A stretch of DNA of 6,445 bases from positions 1-6,445 of the forward strand of contig DAHVAI010000417.1 of NCBI GenBank assembly GCA_027314685.1. Direction: 5' to 3'. Below the pieces are notes generated by a model that saw only the letters and a program-made list of their open reading frames with translations, searched no databases and was not told the DNA's origin. Positions within the stretch are counted from its first letter, which is position 1, and each line of letters begins with the position of its first letter. The position numbers and the translations under genes were made by a program. This stretch comes from Nitrososphaerota archaeon. Its GTDB lineage: Archaea; Thermoproteota; Nitrososphaeria; Nitrososphaerales; CADDZS01. Shown here in pieces: positions 6,444 to 6,445 of this stretch.

Positions 6444-6445
6444 GA

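Overview
The window looks archaeal and is probably from the Thermoproteota/Thaumarchaeota/Bathyarchaeia side; that placement is inference. The support is a DUF1616-type membrane protein, a GGTGA Shine-Dalgarno motif (complementary to the archaeal 16S 3' end), TTG and CTG starts, N-X-S/T sequons in predicted surface proteins, and an ALG11-like glycosyltransferase. No rRNA, tRNA or CRISPR array was found.

Layout. Positions 1-692 (minus) hold a broken IS66-family transposase. It runs off the left edge and carries an internal deletion with a frameshift. A spacer of about 220 bases (693-914) contains a GGCC-rich hairpin, an inverted-repeat cluster and a weak TATA-like stretch. It leads into a tight three-gene plus-strand operon (915-2474): a small signal-peptide/C-terminal-anchor protein, a secreted or anchored DUF1616-like ectodomain protein that probably starts at CTG, and a winged-helix plus four-helix DUF1616 membrane protein. 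The genes overlap by 11 and 4 bases. The DUF1616 family normally joins the membrane part and the ectodomain in one chain. Here they are separate genes in reversed order.

Positions 2475 to about 3060 hold no gene I can support. From 3468 down to 3059 on the minus strand is the remnant of a beta-rich, Ig-like surface domain that one added base would restore. Further right, on the minus strand, is a two-gene unit. A GT4 glycosyltransferase (6401-5244) is followed after 20 bases by a large multi-pass membrane protein resembling GT-C enzymes (5223-3469).

Together the intact genes suggest a cell-surface glycoprotein or N-glycan locus: one cytosolic and one membrane-embedded glycosyltransferase-type protein on one strand, and sequon-rich exported proteins on the other. 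It is flanked and partly eroded by transposon and pseudogene debris. The physical link suggests cooperation, but nothing in the sequence proves it.
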